Source of the DNA: Spirulina sp034932185 | GTDB lineage: Bacteria; Cyanobacteriota; Cyanobacteriia; Cyanobacteriales; Spirulinaceae | DNA: 64,000 nt | Assembly: GCF_034932185.1 (NCBI RefSeq) | Contig: NZ_JAYGHW010000067.1 | Coordinates: 4,255-68,254, forward strand | Direction of reading: 5' to 3' | In this document: positions 60,578 through 64,000 of the stretch, piece after piece | How the letters are laid out: the number at the start of each line of letters is the position of its first letter | How positions within the stretch are numbered: position 1 is the first letter of the stretch | Position numbers and translations under genes: made by a program | Notes under the pieces: model-generated | The model's input: only the letters and a program-made list of their open reading frames with translations | Database searches by the model: none | Told to the model about the DNA's origin: nothing

Positions 60578-60607
60578 CCCCCCTTTTTAAGGGGGGCAGG
60601 GGGGATC
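60578..60607. repeat. 30-nt G/C-tract repeat, copy after the sigma factor gene
   Basis: CCCCCCTTTTTAAGGGGGG then CAGGGGGGATC; identical over 30 nt to 60683-60712 and to the reverse complement of 17977-18006. Confidence 0.85.
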
Positions 60608-60626
60608 CCTCTGCCGAAGTTTGCAA

Positions 60627-60674
60627 GATCCCCCCGGCTACGCCGACCCCCTTGATAAGGGGGTTAAGTTTTAT
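60627..60674 (+). terminator. Sigma-factor terminator, related G/C-tract repeat
   Basis: CCCCC/GGGGG around TTGATAA (60647-60663) followed by TTAAGTTTTATTT. The preceding GATCCCCCC GGC-TAC-GCC unit relates it to the neighbouring repeats. Confidence 0.55.
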
Positions 60675-60682
60675 TTCTAAAA

Positions 60683-60712
60683 CCCCCCTTTTTAAGGGGG
60701 GCAGGGGGGATC
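60683..60712 (-). terminator. gpmI terminator made of the 30-nt repeat
   Basis: Third copy; on the minus strand it reads CCCCCC, TTAAAAA, GGGGGG, TTTT directly after the gpmI stop, which shares its first two bases with the repeat. Confidence 0.75.
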
Positions 60713-62309
60713 ACAATGCCACTTTTACCGGCGTGCGACTGGGTTTGAGATCCACCAAAGCCGGTTGGAGGAGCGATCGCCCCGTCATTTCCGGCGGTTG
60801 GGGTAATCCCATGATTTCCAACAACGTGGGGGCAATGTCGCAGAGGCGGCCATCCTCGCGCAATTGCGCTTCCGTACCATGGCCAGGAATTTTCAACCCC
60901 TCCCCTTCGACCAGGATTAACGGCACGCGGTTGGTGGTGTGGGCTGTCCAGGGTTTCCCCTCCTCATCCCACATACATTCCGCATTACCATGGTCAGCGG
61001 TGATAATCGCCGTACCCCCGGCTTTGCCGATGGCCTCGATCAACCGCCCTAGGGTTTTATCGACGGTGGCGATCGCCTCCACCGCCGCCGCCATGTTTCC
61101 TGTATGGCCCACCATATCCGGGTTGGCATAGTTCATCACAATTAGGGCATATTCCCGCTTCGCCAACGCCGCACAGGCCACATCCGTCACCTGTTCAGCG
61201 GACATACTCGGCTTTTTATCATAGGTGGCCACCATCGGGCTGGGAATTAACTCCCGGTCTTCCCCTGGGAACGGCTGCTCTAAACCCCCGTTGAAAAAGT
61301 AGGTGACATGGGGATATTTTTCCGTCTCAGCGGTACGAAGTTGCTTCAAGCCATGATTCGCCACCACTTCCCCCAGAATATTATTCAAACTTTGGGGGGC
61401 AAAGGCCACGCTCACCGGCAAAGTGGGATCATATTGGGTAAACGTTGCAAAATGGAGGGGTTGAATTTGTTCCCGTGGGAATTCTTGAAAATCCGGCTTC
61501 ACAAACGCCGCCGTTAATTGTCGGGCGCGATCGGGGCGGAAATTGAAAAACACCAAGCCATCCTCCGGCTCCACAACCCCCGCTGCCACCCGCACCGGCG
61601 GAATAAACTCATCATTAATCCCCTCGTCATAGCAGGCTTGAATAATCTCCGCTGGTGAACGGGGATCAATCTCCCCGGTTTCGGTCATTATCCGATAGAC
61701 CTTTTCCACCCGATCCCAACGGCGATCGCGATCCATCGCATAGTAACGACCGCTAATCGTCGTGATTTGACCCACACCCACCGCATCAATCTGGGCCTGG
61801 ATTTGGTTGAGGACGGCGATCGCTTCCGTCGGCTTTGTATCCCGCCCATCGGTAAACACATGGAGACAAACCTCGTCAATCCCCTCCGCCTTAGCCAGAT
61901 CCAACAAACCAAACAAATGCTGCACATGGGAGTGAACCCCACCCTCAGAGCAAAGTCCGAGGAAATGCAACTTGCCGCCAGATTGACGAACATTGGCACA
62001 CAATTCACGAAGCACCGGGTTCTCCAGAAAAGAACCATCTTCAACGGCATCGGAAATGCGCACCAACTCTTGGGGGACAATCCGTCCCGCCCCTAAATTG
62101 AGATGGCCCACCTCAGAATTACCCATCTGACCATCCGGTAGACCGACTTTTTTGCCAGAAGTGTAAATCAAGGTATGGGGATAGGTTGCCCACAAACTAT
62201 CCATAACCGGGGTCGGAGCAACTTTAATGGCATTGCCATCCGCAGACTCTCGATAACCCCAGCCATCTAGAATGATGAGCACCGCAGGAGAGACGGATGC
62301 TGGTGTCAT
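60711..62309 (-). CDS. gpmI: 2,3-bisphosphoglycerate-independent phosphoglycerate mutase
   Basis: 532 residues from the ATG at 62307-62309 (GAAGGGA upstream); a longer frame to 62393 would read into non-conserved sequence. Interconverts 3- and 2-phosphoglycerate with two manganese ions. Seen: LIILDGWGYRE, QMGNSEVGHLNLGAGRIV with the phosphoserine, HVFTDGRDT, FNFRPDRARQ, NYANPDMVGHTGN and TADHGNAE, all metal- or substrate-binding. Length normal for GpmI. Confidence 0.97.
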   Translation of the reverse strand: MTPASVSPAVLIILDGWGYRESADGNAIKVAPTPVMDSLWATYPHTLIYTSGKKVGLPDGQMGNSEVGHLNLGAGRIVPQELVRISDAVEDGSFLENPVLRELCANVRQSGGKLHFLGLCSEGGVHSHVQHLFGLLDLAKAEGIDEVCLHVFTDGRDTKPTEAIAVLNQIQAQIDAVGVGQITTISGRYYAMDRDRRWDRVEKVYRIMTETGEIDPRSPAEIIQACYDEGINDEFIPPVRVAAGVVEPEDGLVFFNFRPDRARQLTAAFVKPDFQEFPREQIQPLHFATFTQYDPTLPVSVAFAPQSLNNILGEVVANHGLKQLRTAETEKYPHVTYFFNGGLEQPFPGEDRELIPSPMVATYDKKPSMSAEQVTDVACAALAKREYALIVMNYANPDMVGHTGNMAAAVEAIATVDKTLGRLIEAIGKAGGTAIITADHGNAECMWDEEGKPWTAHTTNRVPLILVEGEGLKIPGHGTEAQLREDGRLCDIAPTLLEIMGLPQPPEMTGRSLLQPALVDLKPSRTPVKVAL

Positions 62310-62393
62310 ATAGTGTTTCCCTTCTCTGTACCGATTAACGTGATAATACCATTGCACTTTACCGATCTGGGACAATTTTGTCATCAGAAGCAC

Positions 62394-62425
62394 AAAAAAG
62401 CCCCTGTCCTAGGACAGAGGCTTTG
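62394..62425 (-). terminator. psbDC operon terminator
   Basis: Stem AAAGCCTCTGTCC/GGACAGGGGCTTT (with one mismatch) around TA, followed on the minus strand by TTTT. Lies 28 bp past the psbC stop. Confidence 0.85.
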
Positions 62426-62452
62426 GCAATATCAAACCAAAATTTGTGAATC

Positions 62453-63838
62453 TTAGTCGATATCGGGCATCGCCAACACGGGTTCAGTTTCCCGATCAAT
62501 GCCTTTCTCAAACCCAGCAGCAGCCGCACGAGCACGACCGGCGTGCCAGAGGTGGCCCACCAGGAAGAAGAAGCCCAACACAAAGTGAGAGGTTCCCAAC
62601 CAAGCGCGGGGGTTGACGTAGTTAAAGGAGTTGGGTTCGGTAATGATCCCACCCACCGAGTTCAAGGAACCGTTGGGAGCATGGGTCATGTATTCAGAAG
62701 CCCGGCGCAGTTGCCAAGGTTGAATATCGTTGCGGAGTTTATCCAGGTCGAGACCGTTGGGGCCACGGAGCGGCTCCAACCAAGGGCCTCGGAAATCCCA
62801 GAACCGCATCGTTTCACCACCGAAGATGATTTCGCCAGTGGGGGAGCGCATCAGGTATTTACCCAAACCCGTGGGGCCTTGGGCAGAACCGATGTTAGCG
62901 CCTAACCGTTGGTCACGGGCCAAGAACACAAACGCTTGCGCTTGAGACGCTTCAGCATTGGTGGGGCCGTAGAACTCACTGGGATAGGCGGTGTTGTTAA
63001 ACCAGACAAAGAAGGAGGCGATGAAGCCCATCAGGGACAGCGCACCGAGGCTGTAGGAGAGATAAGCCTCTCCAGACCAAACGAAGGCACGGCGGGCCCA
63101 ACCAAAGGGTTTGGTGAGGATGTGCCAAATGCCGCCAGCGATACAGGTCAAGCCGACCCAAATGTGGCCACCGATGATGTCTTCCATGTTGTCCACACCG
63201 ACAATCCAGCCTTCGCCACCGAAGGGAGAATTAATCAGGTAGCCAAAGATTACCCCTGGGTTGAGGGTGGGATTACTGATAATCCGCACATCCCCACCAC
63301 CAGGGGCCCAGGTGTCATAGACACCACCAAAGAACATCGCTTTAAACACCAACAGCAGCGCCCCTAAACCCAGAAGGATCAGGTGGTAGCCGATGATGTT
63401 CGTCATTTGGTTTTTATCCGCCCAGTCATAGCCGAAGAAATCGGAATATTCTTCGAGGGTTTCGGGGCCACGGATGGCATGGTAGATCCCACCCAAGCCG
63501 AGGACAGCGGAGGAAATCAGGTGTAAAACACCAACGACGAAATAGGGAAAGGTATCCACGACTTCGCCACCGGGGCCAACGCCTAAACCAAGGGTGGCCA
63601 GGTGGGGAATGAGGATACAGCCCTGTTCATAAATGGGCTTATCAACGGTGAAGTGAGCCACTTCAAACAGGGTCATGGCTCCGGTCCAGAACACAATCAG
63701 ACCAGCATGGGCAACGTGAGCGCCCAGCAGTTTGCCGGATAGGTTGATTAAACGTGCATTGCCCGACCACCAGGCGAATCCAGTGGATTCTAGGTCGCGG
63801 CTGGTATTGAGAGTTGAAGTACTAGAGAGCGTTACCAC
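62453..63838 (-). CDS. psbC: Photosystem II CP43 chlorophyll apoprotein PsbC
   Basis: 461 residues from a GTG start at 63836-63838 that lies inside the end of psbD (17-bp overlap), as is usual for the psbDC operon. Six membrane helices. The large lumenal loop is present (FGGETMRFWDFRGPWLEPLRGPNGLD, containing the Arg and Glu that contact the Mn cluster). It binds chlorophyll and carries the inner antenna of photosystem II. Strong terminator downstream. Confidence 0.99.
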   Translation of the reverse strand: MVTLSSTSTLNTSRDLESTGFAWWSGNARLINLSGKLLGAHVAHAGLIVFWTGAMTLFEVAHFTVDKPIYEQGCILIPHLATLGLGVGPGGEVVDTFPYFVVGVLHLISSAVLGLGGIYHAIRGPETLEEYSDFFGYDWADKNQMTNIIGYHLILLGLGALLLVFKAMFFGGVYDTWAPGGGDVRIISNPTLNPGVIFGYLINSPFGGEGWIVGVDNMEDIIGGHIWVGLTCIAGGIWHILTKPFGWARRAFVWSGEAYLSYSLGALSLMGFIASFFVWFNNTAYPSEFYGPTNAEASQAQAFVFLARDQRLGANIGSAQGPTGLGKYLMRSPTGEIIFGGETMRFWDFRGPWLEPLRGPNGLDLDKLRNDIQPWQLRRASEYMTHAPNGSLNSVGGIITEPNSFNYVNPRAWLGTSHFVLGFFFLVGHLWHAGRARAAAAGFEKGIDRETEPVLAMPDID

Positions 63839-64000
63839 GCGGTAAAACCTCCTCAGGGAATATAAAACGTTCGTGGGGTTGATCTTGGGGAGCCATCCAG
63901 GCCCGCATCCCTTCGTTTAAGAGAATGTTCTTCGTGTAGAACGTCTCAAACTCAGGGTCTTCGGCGGCGCGAATCTCTTGGGATACGAAGTCGTAGGCCC
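63822..64000 (-). CDS. psbD: Photosystem II D2 protein PsbD, C-terminal part only
   Basis: The last 58 codons and TAG are inside the window; the rest lies beyond its right edge. The frame reads AYDFVSQEIRAAEDPEFETF, then TKNILLNEGMRAWMAPQDQ, then FPEEVLPRGNAL, the conserved end of D2. The psbC GTG overlaps it out of frame. Confidence 0.98.
   Translation of the reverse strand, partial: AYDFVSQEIRAAEDPEFETFYTKNILLNEGMRAWMAPQDQPHERFIFPEEVLPRGNAL

Noticed and set aside
62453..63838. Overlap of psbC with psbD as an anomaly
   Set aside because: An out-of-frame overlap with a GTG start inside psbD is the normal arrangement in cyanobacteria and plastids.
1..64000. CRISPR array or cas genes
   Set aside because: No series of regularly spaced direct repeats and no Cas-like protein was seen.
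1..64000. Insertion sequence with a transposase, or an IscB/TnpB gene
   Set aside because: None of the supported reading frames resembles a transposase, IscB, IsrB or TnpB; mobile traces are limited to short palindromic repeats and the RNA element.

Overview
The window is a chromosomal segment of a cyanobacterium. It carries photosystem II genes (psbU, psbC and the 3' end of psbD), a helical carotenoid protein with its C-terminal-domain homologue, a Ycf66 gene, a plastoquinone-type UbiA prenyltransferase and several cyanobacteria-restricted families (DUF928, DUF2808, TIGR02652-like). The octamer GCGATCGC (HIP1) recurs throughout, inside and outside genes. I cannot name the genus from sequence alone.

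Layout. 1-7 kb: 3' part of a class A beta-lactamase-like serine hydrolase, cysC, a propeller/transglutaminase protein (minus), a DUF928 protein, priA. 7-13.4 kb: a Uma2 nuclease, a sugar cassette (Gfo/Idh oxidoreductase, SDR epimerase, Gfo/Idh oxidoreductase), an MBL-fold protein, a site-2 protease. 13.5-17 kb: the two halves of the TldD/TldE protease flanking a second Uma2 gene. 17-18 kb: a large structured RNA directly upstream of psbU. 18-23.4 kb: leuS, a small zinc-ribbon protein, an alpha/beta hydrolase, rsmB (all minus). 23.6-28.4 kb: hcp and ctdh (a split orange carotenoid protein), a structured leader and pentapeptide protein, a SpoIID-family protein, ubiA. 28.6-37.5 kb: coaE, peptidoglycan-binding and SPOR-like proteins, a PspA-like protein, an ABC exporter pair, an HhH protein, cdsA, a DnaJ-TPR-WD40 fusion, a monooxygenase-like protein. 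37.5-46.7 kb: grxC, an ABC1/UbiB kinase, a TIGR02652-like protein, ureG, a UPF0175/DUF3368 toxin-antitoxin pair, arsH, hydrolases, two convergent orphan UPF0175 genes, a GntR regulator, a dienelactone hydrolase. 46.8-64 kb: an S1 protein, a response-regulator diguanylate cyclase, a Wzc/GumC-like tyrosine kinase, ycf66, tRNA-Tyr and tRNA-Thr, a double-RCK channel protein, moeA, glyQ, a lumenal pentapeptide protein, a CheW-like protein, a group 2 sigma factor, gpmI, psbC and psbD.

Most genes are ordinary housekeeping or photosynthesis genes in short, mixed-orientation units. The most unusual element is the roughly 375-nt structured RNA at 17153-17526. It has nested long-range helices, begins directly after an ATGA tetranucleotide and ends just before the psbU ribosome binding site. 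It resembles a HEARO/omega-RNA (the guide RNA class of IscB/IsrB nucleases) without any nuclease gene beside it. It seems to have landed at the psbU start codon, with the leader motif AGGAGATTTTT present on both sides. Identity with HEARO is from memory and needs a covariance-model search.

The intergenic spaces are unusually rich in palindromic dispersed repeats: a GTAGGGGCG...CGCCCCTAC family with two modular forms, hairpins capped by GGC-TCT-GCC or GGC-AGA-GCC, a 30-nt G/C-tract terminator repeat present three times without mismatch, and several smaller families. Some clearly serve as transcription terminators.
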